Assembly: GCA_010909165.1 (NCBI GenBank)
Contig: VJWM01000107.1
Span: forward strand, 558,001 to 622,000
Length of the DNA stretch: 64,000 nucleotides
DNA from: Anthoceros angustus
Taxonomy: Eukaryota > Streptophyta > Anthocerotopsida > Anthocerotales > Anthocerotaceae
Reading direction: 5' to 3'
Part shown: piece by piece, positions 9,071-23,190 of the stretch
Layout: the number at the start of each line of letters is the position of its first letter
How positions within the stretch are numbered: the first letter of the stretch is position 1
Translations under genes and position numbers: made by a program
Notes under the pieces: generated by a model
Databases searched by the model: none
Told to the model about the DNA's origin: nothing
Seen by the model: only the letters and a program-made list of their open reading frames with translations

Positions 9071-11214
9071 ATGGCGGCGGCGCTGAGAGTGAGTGCCCGT
9101 GCCTCTTTCCGTTTGCGTTTCTGCAAAGTCTGGCAGACTGAGTGCAGTGCGGAAGGCGACACTGATGGAGCTGCGTCCTCCGATTAACGTCGTCGCTTGC
9201 GACGGGACTGCGCGTATGCGCAGAATGTGCAGGACCCGGAGCAGGCGGAGTTCGATGCGGAAGTCCGGGAGGTGGAAGCATGGTGGGGGAGCGAGAGGTT
9301 CAGGCTGACGCGCAGGCCGTACAGCGCGGGGGAGGTGGTGCGGCTGCGGGGCTCCCTGCGGCAGCACTACGCGTCGGGGGAGCAGGCCAGGAAGCTGTGG
9401 GGCCTGCTGAAGCGGCACCAGGCCAACGGGACGTGCTCTCGCACCTTCGGCGCGCTGGACCCGGTGCAGGTGACGCAGATGGCCAAGTACCTCGACTCCA
9501 TCTACGTCTCCGGCTGGCAGTGCGCCTCCACCGCCGCCACCTCCAACGAGCCGGGGCCCGACCTGGCCGACTACCCCATGGACACCGTGCCCAACAAGGT
9601 GGAGCACCTCTTCATGGCGCAGCAGTTCCACGACCGCAAGCAGAAGGAGGCGCGCATGAACATGTCCCCGCAGCAGAGGATGGCCACCCCCCGGGTGGAT
9701 TTCCTGCCGCCGCTCATCGCCGACGCCGATACCGGCTTCGGCGGCACCACCGCCACCGTCAAGCTCGTTAAGATGTTCGTGGAGCGCGGCGCGGCCGGCA
9801 TCCACATGGAGGATCAGGCCTCCGTCACCAAGAAGTGCGGTCACATGGGAGGGAAGGTACTAGGTTCATCATATCCACCTACCTTTGTCGCAAGCGAGAT
9901 CAGAATGAGAATCCCTTACCGATCGCTCAACCTGCTTCCTGAATTATGCAGGTCCTGGTGGCCACCTCGGAGCACATCAACAGGCTCGTGGCTGCCAGGC
10001 TGCAGTGCGACATCATGGGAGTGGAGACCATCGTCATCGCCAGGAGCGATTCGGTGGCGGCCACTCTGCTGCAGTCCAACATTGATCCTCGGGACCATCC
10101 GTTCATTCTCGGGGCTTCCAACCCGGCGGTGAAGGACAAGCACCTGGTCGATGTGCTCGCCAAGGCCGTGGCTGCTGGCAAGGCTGGCCCTCAGCTTCAG
10201 GTACTTGTGCGCTGCACGTCGTATGTTCGATGACAGCTTCCCTCTGACAGACGTGCGCGATCTTTCTCACCGGCATCTTGTGGCGCTGTGGCTTCCTCCA
10301 GGCCGTGGAGGATGCGTGGCTGAATCAAGCCGATCTGCGGCCGTTTGCGCATGCGGTGGGGGACGCTCTGCAGGCGCTTAATATCTCAGAGGCAGAGAAG
10401 AACTCGCGCCTGAAGGTGTGGTGGAACTCGGCGGAGTCCCTGTCCCACACCGATGCTCGGGCTCTGGCGGCCCAGCTCGGTGTCGGAAACGTGTTCTGGG
10501 ACTGGGACTTGCCGAGGACGAGGGAGGGTTTCTACCGCTTCCAGGGGGGGACGAAGGCATGCATTGCGCGTGGCAACGCGTTTGCACCGCACGCAGATCT
10601 GTTGTGGATGGAGACTGCCACTCCTGATGTGGCTCAAGCCCGGGAGTTCGCCGAGGGAGTGCGCACCAAGCACCCGAATGTCATGCTGGCTTACAATCTC
10701 TCGCCGTCCTTCAACTGGGACGCAGCAGGTTTGGCATCTTGAGATGCGCTGTTTGCGACGCAACACGAGTGTGCGAACTAACAAGCTTGATTTGTGCGCC
10801 TGCAGGCATGACCGACCAGGAAATGCAGGACTTCATTCCCAGTTTGGCTAGAATGGGATTCTGTTGGCAGTTCATCACCCTGGCAGGTTTCCATGCAAAC
10901 GCGCTGGTGGTGGACACGTTTGCGCGCGACTTCGCGCAGCGTGGGATGCTGGCCTACGTTCAGGACATTCAAAGGCAGGAGAGGGAGCACGGTGTCGAGA
11001 CTCTGGCTCACCAGAACTGGTCTGGTGCCAACTACTACGACCAGTTGCTCAAGACCGTCACTGGCGGCATTTCCTCCACCGCTGCCATGCAGAAAGGTAG
11101 GTGTTACTTCGCTACACTCATCCTTTCCGAAATAGCACATCCATCACCTGCTGACACATCTAGTTTATGGCAGGTGTGACTGAAGATCAGTTCGCCATGA
11201 AAGCGAAGCTCTAA
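9071..11214 (+). CDS. ICL: Isocitrate lyase, glyoxylate cycle, PTS1 AKL
   Basis: Six exons (9071-9088, 9224-9856, 9952-10200, 10302-10728, 10806-11096, 11174-11214) with GT-AG introns of 77-135 nt join in frame to 552 residues. The enzyme cleaves isocitrate to glyoxylate and succinate in glyoxysomes/peroxisomes, letting cells make sugars from acetyl-CoA. Seen are ERFxLTRRPY, [58 protein letters not shown], the catalytic [40 protein letters not shown] and [11 protein letters not shown]. The last exon codes for [13 protein letters not shown] and stop, shorter than in seed-plant enzymes (about 575 residues, usually ending SRM), but AKL is itself a good type-1 peroxisomal signal. The tiny first exon (MAAALR) is the least certain part; acceptor 9223 was chosen because it keeps frame with NVQDPEQ. 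No lesion is seen. Confidence 0.95.
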
Positions 11215-12109
11215 ATCGGCGGTGATGTCGATCTCGTCGCGGCCGTCTACAACCACGGGCTGATTAATTTTTGTTGCTCATTTTTGAATTTGTTCGTGTT
11301 CCCAACAATCCTCCACTACATTTATGCGTAATGTAATTGTGAGCTTTTTTAGCTCCCAAAATCAAGAAAGGTTCTTAGTCTCACATTTCGTCGTTAAGTC
11401 TCACTTCCTGGTTTACACCATCCACGGATTTGGGCAATGTTATAGCGGTTTACTCTCAATTCCAGGCTTAGTTCAATTAGAATGCCAAACCGCTGAAGCT
11501 GTACTTCAATTGCCATTGCAGCTTAGACGGAAAGCCTCAGTCTAAGCATACTGAAAGTGTTGAGTAAGATCCTTAATAAATGCACGATCTAAATAGGGTA
11601 TTTCTCTCTGCAGTGTTTAATCTGTGGTCCACAATGATAATTAATCTGCTGTATTCCTCGAGACTCGGCCGAAAGTTCATCAGATTTCTGCTATTAGAAG
11701 GGTTGCATCAGACCACGTTAATAGTCCACAACATCGATCTCCTGTACTCCTCCTCGAGTGTACTGCCGAAGGAATCACCTCAGATTTCTGGTTACACAAG
11801 GATTGACTTTCTGCTCATTTGGCACTCCGTAACCGGCAAAGGTTTACAGCTTTCTTTCACGCAAGTACCACATTCCAATGCAATCTACATGTGTCGAAGA
11901 GCAATCAAGTACCACCTTGCTCAATTTGCAATCTCTGCAACTACAATTTTTCAGCGACTTCGGTTGGTGCAATTCCGAATCCAATCTATGCCTTCCTCTC
12001 TGATTGTTGAAACAAACTCCTATTTAGGAGTGGTTTCCATAAATATTACAACCCCTTAGGATGAAATCAGTGTCTACACCTATGTAATCAAGAGGCGAAT
12101 CGCCTGAGG
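11215..12109. other. Convergent intergenic spacer
   Basis: An A+T-rich spacer of 0.9 kb between the isocitrate lyase stop and the helicase stop. It must hold both 3' UTRs. Two loosely similar stretches around tgctgtattcctcgagactcggccgaa (11648) and tcctgtactcctcctcgagtgtactgccgaa (11740) form an imperfect direct repeat of about 90 bp. No coding signal is recognised. Confidence 0.5.
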
Positions 12110-15100
12110 TCAGTGTCTTCGACTTCTAGGCTGATAAGAAGCGTTATGGCTCCCTCCATGCAAAAGCTCCAGGACGGCATTCACAACTCCGCGTCCTTCA
12201 GTATGGATGTCAAACTTAGGGTCGTCAATCTTCATCCCCAGGAGGATATCCAACTCCTGGCGCAATTCCTGTGCATTTTCAAAGTAAGTCAAGGCTTAAA
12301 TCCTCGGCTGTCCGGAAGAACGAAACAAAGGAGCATGCAAGGCTCACCTGCACCAACTGAATAGTCTTTGGCGGAGCAGAGAACTGCAAGTAACCATCAA
12401 GCATCTGTACTCCTTGACCACCATTTGTTGGAACAAGGGCACCACCAAACATGAGTAGTGCATAATCTGAGAGAGTTGTCGAGTCCCTTAAATAGATTCC
12501 AGTCGTCTTCACTTTCTCACTGTAAACGAGCCAGGGCTGGCCGAAGTAATTTGTTCGAGCATTTACTGAGGATGGATGGCATTCCACCTTTCCGTCTTCC
12601 TTGGTATATAGTGCAACTCGTTTTCCTCTCTGCTTACACTGGACAACATTCGGAAAGAGGCCAGAGCAGAGTATGGCTTTAACCATATTTAAATCACTAC
12701 TGTATGTATTGTAAGTCTGCATCGTCAGAAGACCCTCGGTTAACAAAATTTACAGCACTGCTTTTGTTCAATTATGAAACCACGCCAGAATATACTGTGT
12801 GCAAGAACTCATCCCAATGCATACCTGAGGGCTGACTGACTTGTCAATAAAGCCAATGTCAGAGAGCAGATCCAGGAACTGCCATCTCATGTCATCAATC
12901 ATCTGCAGAGTTGGAGGTGACAAGTAGTTTTCCCAGCAAAAGCTCCTATCACTGGCTCTTAGTTTGGCTGCTTGCCAGCCATCGTAGGCCTTCAAAAGCG
13001 CAATGTGATCACTGCACAGGACACAGAATCAAGAAAAAGCACATCATCCACCCTGCTCACAGCTGTATGCATCAGCAAGAGGAGCACCAACAATGTATGC
13101 GACGGACAACTTATGTCTCAATACTTCTTCACACCTCTGTGTGCCGTCTGCAAAGTTCCACCTAGCTTCATCGGCTTCTTCCTTTCTTTCTATGGGAAGG
13201 ACAAAAGGATCGCGGTGTGCTAGAGCTGCAGCAATGGTCAATGCAGGTCCAAGGCATTGAAAAACTGCTCCCATCAGCAGCATTTTCCCGACCTTGGGGT
13301 CAACTGGCAGGGTAGCAAGATGTCGCCCTACAAAATCCACAAGTTAGAACAATTATCTCCAGAAATCATGCTGCACACACACAGTACTGCAGACAGACCT
13401 AATGGTGTGAGCTCTTCATGTCCATCCAATGCTCCTACCGTCTTCAACAGATCAATAGCATTTTGCACAGCAAGAGCTTCAGGAGGCTCCAGGGCTTTTG
13501 AAAGAAAAGTCCCAATACTCCCAAGCTGCAAACTTTTGATTTGCAAGCAAAGCTCCTGCAAAGGGGTCCGAAGAATTTCGGGCACTTGGTATCTCGGCAT
13601 TGCATCATATATTAGCTTAGGGTACAAGTGATAGCAGATTCCAGGTTGAACTCGACCAGCACGTCCTTTCCGCTGTACACAACAAAAGGAAGGGTCAGGT
13701 CACTCATTCCCAGCTTCTGGCAAACTGTACACAGTGACGGGTTATCAAAACCCTGTCACATGTGAAACAGGAAAGCACCAGTATGCAGAAATCACATGTT
13801 CCATAAACATCCACCTGATGAGCAGATGCTTTTGAGATCCATGAAGGCAACAGGCATGCCAGCTTGTTGAGAGCATCATAGCTGGTCTCCTTGGCTTTTC
13901 CACAGTCTATGACGTAAACAACGTCATCTATTGTTATACTTGTTTCAGCAATATTTGTGGCAAGCACAATTTTCCTGAGGAGTTCATAATCATTCAGAAC
14001 CAAGTGCAATCTTATTCTGTGCTATTTCAAAGAACATAATAACCGTGCATACCTTATTCCAATAGGTGGTCTTTGAAAAATTTCCCTTTGATTGATTGTA
14101 GGCATAGACCCATGCAAAGGCAAAATCGCAAATCTGCTTCCATTTCTCAACACTGGATTCAACTTGAGCTTTTCAAGTAACTTAGATATCTCGTCCCAGC
14201 CTGTTAAGAACACAAGTATCGCACCATCTCCTTCTTTCACGCAAATATGCTCAATAGCACCTTCTACCTGTTGACACCAAGTGGGGTTACTCTTAACAAC
14301 TTCAAACTTATCCCAGCCCTTTTTCCAAGGGACTGTTTCTCAAGTGCTGCCTAAAGTGAGACAAATTAAAGGTCATTAAGTCAAGATCGAGACATACCAA
14401 AGCTAAGTCAATCTGCTCAGCATTCCATGCCTGAAGGGACTGCTGAGTAGTTCTGCTGCAAGTACTGAAGTGCCTTCGTATGTCCACCTCCTGCAGTAGG
14501 AGGGATTAGGATCACACAGTCGTAACAGCTGATCGCTGAAGTTACCGAGTAGATCAAGGTAAAATGCTCACCTCCCAGGTCTCCACCAATGGGTCCTTTT
14601 TCTTCTCTAGCATCCTCCGCTTCCTTCCCCCGGAAAACCCATCACCAGGCCCACCTGTCTGATCACTAAGTGCATACTGCGAAGCTTCGAAAAAATCCTC
14701 CAAGAAGAACTCCTTCACTGGGAAGGTAAAACCCTGAAAAAATGACCAAAACCAACTGCTAGACCACAATACCAAAATAATCACAACGAAACCCCAGAAA
14801 AATGTCTTCTCCTCCATTCCTAGTAAACCATCTAGCCAAAATGTATGTCTTCAGACACTTACAGGAATATGCACCATGGGTGCATTGCTAAAATATCCAG
14901 AAAATAACTCAGCATTGATCGTAGCACTCATGAGGACAAGTCGAAGATCCGGACGGCGGGGCAGTAGATCGCGTAAAATGATGAGTAGAAAATCCTCATT
15001 CATGCCTCTCTCATGAATTTCATCCACCATCACATGGCTTACCCCGGTTAATTCCGGCTCCTGAACCTGAAAGTTTTGCAAGAAACAGGACAGAAGCATC

Positions 15101-17168
15101 ACATGACTGAAGTGCAACACTAACATTGAGAGATTTGCAATTAGTTATATAACTTATCACAGGGTAAATAGGGCTGCACCAGACGACGCAGGAGGACTCC
15201 AGTTGTACAAAAGAGCAAGCGGGTTTGTGCAGAGCGTTTGGTCTCCAGCCTAATCTGATACCCTACGCTTTGGCCCAAAGCCTCACCCCTCTCTGCAGCC
15301 ACACGCGCAGCTACAGATATAGCTGAGATTCTTCGGGGTTGTGTACAGATGATGTTGCAATCCATACCACGCCCAGCCTCTACCTCAGACTCCAAGATAA
15401 ATTGGGGGAGTTGAGTAGTCTTCCCACAACCAGTCTCTCCAGATACCACCAGAACCTGATTCCTTGGGATACAAGCACCACATTATGGATCTCCAAACCC
15501 TTTAACGTTTTCTTCATGACCACAAAATCACACCACAAAAGCTCACAGCAGAAATCTGTTCTTGTAGGTCAAGTGAGGCACCTGATTGCTAGCAACAGCG
15601 TGAAGCAGATGTTCTTTCAGTTTATATGAAGGCAACTTTCTTCTAAATTCCTCCATCGATCTTGCAGCAGAGCTTGCCTGCACAGAATGGGGTCAAAAAG
15701 ACAAGAAACACTGGAGAGCAACCTGTACTTGCAATGGGTCCACTAACCAGCTACAACACTCCAGAAACCGAAAAAGCTAACCAATTACCAGAAGTTGGCG
15801 TTGATGGTCCCTCAACTGTAAGTTTTGCTTTTGTTTATCCACCACTGAGGACCTTGCATTTAAACCAGCATCTGCATCTACATTCCTCGAAGGTGCTGCA
15901 TCTGAAACTTCCAAGGGCATGCTACTACTTGGTTTGGATGGGGCCCCATTAGTGCCCCTCAAAACAGCAAGCACATTCTCCACTCTACTTTCAGTATACG
16001 ATGACATGCTTATCTGCAGGAAGGAGCAATGAAAGCAGCCATAATCAGTTAGCCATATCCGGATGCCAGTAATTTGTAATCATGAAACAGCCGTAAGGGA
16101 TCAGAAACCATAGGAGCGTTATTCCAATGCCACAACTGACCTGTCGCTGCGAGGAACCGTGACGATCATCCAAGTCCGCACGATAATTTGGCAGCGGGAC
16201 CTTGCTGACTACAAGAACAGTGTTGATGCCTTTGTTGTATGCATGGCTTCCTTCCACACAAGCACCAAATGTGATGTGAGTACATCAGCCCCCCGTCAGC
16301 TGGAAAATTTTGCGGAAAGCGCTTAACAAATTGCAGAAACCAGGCGAGGAACTCCTGCACCGTGACATGCTCAGCCACCCCCTGAATAGCACACTTACAA
16401 GTGCAGACCAATTTGGGCTGCCATCTCTTCCAAAATCTGAGCTCCTTCCCTCCCAACGTTCTTCTTTATCACAATCTCTTGTTGAGTCTGGCCTGCCTTC
16501 AGCATTTCCAACTTGTCCCGCCATTCGTCTGGATCAAGGACCTCTTTCTTGGGTCCCTGGACAAATAAGCATTTCAAGTCTTTTAAAGTCGAAACCCCGT
16601 GTCATAGAATCACATCCATCAAAACATCCTCATCAATCATTTAAGGTTCAGCTCATAACCAAGCACAAGCACAAATCATTAAGCATGGCCGCCAGCTGAT
16701 ACAAAAGCTAAGGTCGGCAGGAAATTGTAACCATTGACAGTTGAAAATCTTGCTTCAGAAATTTAAAGTACATAAACGTTTGTCTCAGGCTCTCACGATC
16801 TGAATTTAAGGTCTCTAGGATGATGCAGAGTTCCAACCAAGAATCTCAACCCCCGACGATTTTCGACAGGAAAAACAAGATACCTTTTCTCTCATCTCCC
16901 TCAGCTTTTCTGCACGCCAGACGGGATCCGCCCATCGTTGGTCCCCTCCCCCACCGCCGCCCCTGCCCCTACCTCCACCTCCACCACCTCTGCCTCTACC
17001 GCCTTCTCCCCGACCCTGGCCTCGGCCCCGGCCGCTCTGCGAATTCGGCCCAAAAGGCATGACAGCAGCTCTCCAGTGATCCGCCGCGCAAGCAACAAAC
17101 AGTCGATGCGTTCTCCTGGCCAAAACGAAAGCGCATGGGATCGGCCGAATACACCCGCGTACAAACAT
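12110..17168 (-). CDS. DExH-box ATP-dependent RNA helicase (DHX36-like)
   Basis: About 17 exons on the minus strand encode a plant DExH1/DExH3/DExH5-type helicase that unwinds RNA, possibly G-quadruplexes, using ATP. N-terminus: Gly/Arg-rich tract followed by [20 protein letters not shown] (ending at donor 16883). Next come [29 protein letters not shown], motif [14 protein letters not shown], Ia CTQPRRISA, motif [13 protein letters not shown], motif [13 protein letters not shown], the family spacer [23 protein letters not shown], motif V region [20 protein letters not shown], motif [13 protein letters not shown], then HA2/OB regions with [23 protein letters not shown]-like [30 protein letters not shown] and [13 protein letters not shown] near the end. 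Splice sites are regular and no lesion was found. ATG 17060 (MPFGPNSQ) fits the family; the in-frame ATG at 17168 would add 36 Arg-rich residues, possibly an organelle signal. Confidence 0.92.
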
Positions 17169-18885
17169 TTACATCGTCAGAAAACGAGTAGGAACACTTA
17201 CTTGTGCAGGGCTCACACAGACGTTTGACACAGGTAACTTAAGGGTTATTGACGGTTGAATAGCGCGGGGCCTGGGAGCTTAGATGCCACTGAACTACGC
17301 AACTTAGTTCCTTAGTTCCGCATCGAGGACATTGAGGACTTGTAGGTAGGACTCTGCTTGTTTATGAGGTACCTCAAAGTTTTTTACTCTATATAAGGTT
17401 TTATAATTAAATTTATTTTAAAAATATCTAAGTAAGTAGAGCACAAGGACAAGAAGAAAAAAATTGACGTCCATTGGATAGATGACCATCATGGGATTGA
17501 AATATGAGAAGTAAATAGATTGTCATAGATTGTGATAAAAATATTTAGACTAGTCTAGAGCTAGAACTCAAACAAGAGAAACCATCAACCAATTAACCAA
17601 CAATATCAATAAAATTGCATTATCCAGAAACAGATATCCTGCCTAGGGTCAGATCAGCTCATAAAAGCTATCTGATCTTTTAGCTACTTATTCAAGCTAT
17701 CTATTCTTTTAGCTGCTCACTCTTTGCTTGTCTTCAAATTTACCTTTGCCTTAGTCCAAGGGTGTGTAGGAATCTGGTAACATTGTTGGATCAACCTTAG
17801 AAACCCATAAGGTCTAAACCCAATGCTTTGGCAAAGGACCTTGATAAATTTCTCAAGCATCGAAGGCTAAAAACTCATGGGCTCCATTCTAGATCTAAGA
17901 ACCCTCTAGGTCCATTCTAAATCCAATGCTTTGGCAGTAGACTTAGATAAATCTATCAATCTACACACAAATACATCATTCATGCAGGCACAAGCACAAG
18001 CGCGAAGTAAACCTTTCTGATTAAATTCATATTTTTAAATTTTTAAATAAAATAATTTTTCAATAATTTAAAATACATGAATTTTTAGAAAGCTTGACCT
18101 AGTCCCTTTGAAAAATTAGGGACTTCACGGCTAAAATTTTCTTTTTCATATAAAAATTTTTAGGGATAAATACTTATACAATTATTGTTCAAACAGGTAA
18201 ATTCTCACTTGGATACCCCATTATCCAGAACCAATCACACTAAAATGAAAAATGGAGTATGTCATTCCATCAAAGCTTATTATCAAACCAGCAATATTAT
18301 GGGCACTGTAAAATTGAATTTAGTCGCACTCTTCCATCCCTGGGAGTTCCCACATGGGGTGGATAGATTAGGTATATCTATTATGTCTTTATATATAATA
18401 AAGCGTCATCAATATTTAAGTACCTCGTAACCTAGTTATTAGTATGTACCTAGGTATTCGTCCACTACAAAAAAAAGTACGTACCTACCTATTATTAGTA
18501 GCGTAGGGTATTTTCAAATCGTGGTCCGTACGTTTATGGTAACCGAGGCAAGTTTTCAAGCCCTAGAAGGAACTCCACTATTAATGGTCTGTTATCACCT
18601 AGTCTTTTTGCTCACGCCCCCTCAGTTGTCTGCCTTCCGCCTGTCTGCCTTCTGCTCTCGGGCGCGCAACTCTGCCGGTATGTCGAATTGCTGAGAGTTT
18701 GGTGGTTGCTTGCAGAGAATTGCATGCCGTGATGTCGCCGTAGCATGAATTGGTGCTAGGCTTGTGTCGCGTTGTCCTTTGAAAGGGTTTCGTGCTCTCT
18801 ACGGCTTCTGTTGTGCAGGTGGAACTGGGCTTTCGGCGGGGCTCCTGATTTGATTTCTAGCGTGGGCGAGCAGCACGAGAGAGCC
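17169..18885. other. A+T-rich divergent promoter region
   Basis: A 1.7-kb spacer lies between the helicase start and the ATG8 start, transcribed away from each other, so it should hold both promoters. It is A+T-rich between 17390 and 18200. A TATATAA-like stretch (about 17391) and several run-of-A/T tracts are present, but I cannot assign either promoter. The part after 18650 is more G+C-rich and is probably the ATG8 5' UTR, possibly with a leader intron. Confidence 0.5.
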
Positions 18886-19733
<848 letters not shown>

Positions 19734-22608
19734 CCAGCGCAGGTTTAATACTACTTGTACAGAGAATGGTTTGGGTGGGGCATAGCTTGATCACGTAGAT
19801 TCTGTGTGGACTCCTCGTGGTGCCAGGTTACGTTTCATTGTTTTGTAGATATGTGTGCACCAAGTGACATCCTTGTTTCCTTTATCTGGCCTCTAGACTG
19901 ATATACAATGGGGCAGCCGTATGAGGGGTTCACGGTTTCTTCAGGTATAAGACGGATGGCTGCAGGTGGCGGGGATAGAGTTCTATGCAGGTGGGGCGTA
20001 AACTAGGTGTTTATTAGATGGGCTAGTTAGGGTTAGAGAATAGTTGCCTTCTCTTCGGCAAACTCTTCGGAGTCTGTCTTGCACTAAATAAATGCAGCCT
20101 GTGGGAAGCTAAGATTGGGGGGAGTTGATTTCTGGAAAGTAGTAGTGGTATCATAAGCACGGATGTACAGATCAAAGCCACCATGATAGCGTCGTCAATT
20201 GTACAAACTGTATGCCCTGCACCCTGCTTCAACTCTGCAATTCATGCATGGTCGATTGTACAGGCTGTGTGCCCTTGAACCCTGTTAACTCTGCAATTTA
20301 TGTCTTACTTTGATTAGGCTCTTTCAGCCGTTTTGACGCTGGCTGTCAATCCTTGCTTCATTCTTGTAACTTGAAAGCCGATGAACTTTCTGGTCCATTC
20401 GTTATCTTTCTCACTGCCATTCGTTATCTTGCTCACTTTGAAGTGCTCCCGAGCACAAGGCGCCATCGATGCGAACCTCGATTAAAGCCAGAGGACGGCA
20501 CTTTAGAGTAGCGCTCACGATAGCGAGTACGACCAGGCTTCCACGCTATGTATCTGGGGGTCGCAACTTGTCACCCATGCGAAACCGAACTGCTGTAACA
20601 GCTACTGAACACGTGGCATGGTTCTCGATCACATAACAGCATGCTTTCTTCATCGGTTTTGTAAAGAGGCTGAGGCTGAGGTGAAGATAGGCACGTAACC
20701 TGAGTCTTTAAAAGGTTTGTCCAGACTCTTCTAAATGTGGTCTACATCAATCAGGATGAAAGCCTAAATTAATGAGGATGCGATGCCGCTCTCGGACAAA
20801 GGATAGGTCTAAGCTGTAGAAAGAAGGTTATGAACCGTGACAGAGGTAGCAGTCTTTGATTCTTAGAGCTGGGAATCTGCTTCTTGGATGGAACGCCCGC
20901 ATTACCTACGATGCCCGTAAATCTCGTAGAAATTCACATCAAGCGAGTCTGCGAGTGATCTAAGGCGAGGATGCTGTCTTTGAATGAGTAAAGATTATCT
21001 CCCTTTGGCAAGCGGAACTGCTGTCGAAAAAAGACGAGCGAAGAAAGTAGCGTCGGACAAACCTTCCAGTCCTAGTCTGACGCTCAACAGAGTGACCAAG
21101 TGGTGAACGAGAAGGATGCTGCCAGATGTGAAGACCTCAGCATGGCAGATTGGCTCGGGAACACTTGCCATGAGATGGAAACGAACAGGCACTGTTGCCT
21201 TGGCGCTCCGTTTGCGCTAGTCCTCGTTCAAGATTACGTACTAGGGATTCGGAAACTTGTATTTCTGATCATCTAGCCCTTCCCATTACCGGTACCGTGG
21301 GGACTGGAGGTATGGATGTGTTGCAGTAGTGTGAAGTGCTGCAGAGAGCTCTTGTTTCTGTCTCTGCTCCAAGCCCCTTGGACGAGATTCTCGTGAGTAG
21401 TCTTGAATAATCAGCTTAGTATCAAGGGCCTAAGCTATAACAAAGGTATGATATGCACGTTTCAAACCTAAACCTGGCCTTGGCCCAGTTCGAAGTAACT
21501 GCTCCGTGGATGCAGATTTCGTTCTGTGCTGATGCGGATCGCTGCTGTATGTGGGATTGAAGACGGTATCCAGAGTGTGCTTAGCTCTGTTCTAGCGAAG
21601 TACTAGTTGACGGCAAACTACTTTGGTCTTTGCAACCATTACAAACAAATTGGAGGCACTTCAAATCTGAGTTCCTTGAACCTTGAACAGGACTGCTATG
21701 TATGTATGAGGCATACACTGGCAGGGATTTAAGACAGGAGAAATTGGTTATCTCCGTGCACAAGTGAAGCAAGTAACGCTGGTACATGTGCAGTTGTCGT
21801 GCACGTTGAATTAAGAGCAAATCGAGCAGGTATCATACCATCACTTGCAGTTACAGTGGCAACTGGTGCATGCATGCATTTGTTGCTTCTTCAGTCCGTG
21901 TTCTAAATTACAAGGAGTCCTCTGACTTGCCGGCTGTCCAAATAGTCCTTGAAGTGTCTTCTCGGGCCCTGACCTCTCCAGGCTCTCCCCACAAACGAAC
22001 GCATTCATACAAATTTGAAGCCAACCCTTGGGCCGCCGCTCGCTGCAACCCTTCCCAGCCAATGCTAGACTCGATCCATCGATCAATCATTTACGTGAAA
22101 ACCTAATTACAAATCCCGCCAGAGGCCGGCAGCGATAATGGACTACCGATCTAGAATAGGCCAGAAACTGCTGCATCCGATTCCACCGTTTGGTGTACAT
22201 TGATCGTTTGAAATGGTTATCCCTCATCCCACATACAAGAAGCACCGGTCCCCTTGTATCGGTGTGAGAAGTTGCTCAGATCTGCGCTCTCGCGTGGGAT
22301 TTTCCACCATATCCGCCGCGGTAACTGCTTGTTTGCAGCGAGCTTGCAGCTGGTTACTCTGCCTGTGGCATGGATTCAATTTGAGGTTCTGCGTGTGGAT
22401 CTGTGCAATGTTTTGAAAGGATCAAAGCTTAAGAGCAGATTGAAGAGCGGTAGTCCTGGCGGCGCTGCAGTCTATCAGGTTGTTCAGTGAGAAGCAAGTC
22501 GCGGCTGGCATCTGGAGCCTCTTCTTCTGGACGGGCATTTGAATCTGAGTTTCGGAGTTGCTGCACAGTGCTCCCTGCAGGCAGCTGACATTCAGCAGGC
22601 CTTGAGCA
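19734..22608. other. Intergenic region after ATG8
   Basis: Nearly 2.9 kb without a recognised gene. The first few hundred bases must be the ATG8 3' UTR; cattcgttatcttgctcac-like and gattgtacaggctgtgtgccct-like phrases are repeated near 20210-20270 and 20395-20435. The frames here are short (at most 81 codons) and show no family motif. The last ~200 bases should be the DUF1218 promoter and leader. Confidence 0.5.
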
Positions 22609-23190
22609 ATGGCAGTGCCAACACGGCCATGGATGGTTATCCTGATTGTGGTTGTGGTGGACTTGATTGCATTTGGACTTGCGATAGCTGGCGAAGCGAA
22701 CAGAAGCAAGGCTTCATTGGCCGAAGATACGACTCATGATCAGCCGGATGCACATATTATGTATTGCGAATACAACGGCAATAAGGCGTCGGGCTTCGGA
22801 GCTGGAGCGATGATTTTCCTTCTTTTAGGCCATCTTGCGGTCATGGCTGTGACGAAATGCCTTTTCTATGGGGGTCCCTACTCAGGCGATTTGCTTCACA
22901 TGATCTATAAAGCGCTCGCCTATTATTTCTTCATCATCGTGTGGCTTTTGTTTCTTCTTTCCGAGGTATTGTTGGTTGTCGCCTCAGCCAGGAACGCTGC
23001 GCATACTAAGGGATCATTCCAGTTTGGAACTGTGCATTGTAAGGAGTTGAGGAAAGGAATTTTCAGTGCCGGAGCTGCTTTCTCATTCTTCACAATGGTT
23101 AGCAGTGTGACGTACTACACTCTCATCTTATGGGCCTCCGAGCTTCAGATTCCACAGGACAGTCACCACGGATCCAACGGTGTTGCCTAA
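22609..23190 (+). CDS. DUF1218 four-helix membrane protein
   Basis: A single-exon frame of 193 residues. Hydrophobic segments at about residues 8-26 (PWMVILIVVVVDLIAFGLAI), 63-86, 97-125 and 148-172 give the four-helix layout of the plant-specific DUF1218 family, whose Arabidopsis members (such as VCC) act in cell-wall and vein-related processes. The loop after helix 1 carries MYCEYN and the loop after helix 3 holds TVHCKELRKGIFSAGAAF, both typical of the family with conserved Cys. The ATG at 22609 is the first in the frame and directly precedes helix 1. The tail is short and hydrophilic. Function in this plant is unknown; no lesion. Confidence 0.85.
   Translation: MAVPTRPWMVILIVVVVDLIAFGLAIAGEANRSKASLAEDTTHDQPDAHIMYCEYNGNKASGFGAGAMIFLLLGHLAVMAVTKCLFYGGPYSGDLLHMIYKALAYYFFIIVWLLFLLSEVLLVVASARNAAHTKGSFQFGTVHCKELRKGIFSAGAAFSFFTMVSSVTYYTLILWASELQIPQDSHHGSNGVA

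Noticed and set aside
9059-9844. 261-codon minus-strand frame rich in His/Gly/Val
   Set aside because: Exact antisense shadow of isocitrate lyase exon 2, caused by high G+C and codon bias.
18463-18477. CACTACAAAAAA, like a CACTA transposon end
   Set aside because: No inverted partner, target duplication or transposase found nearby.
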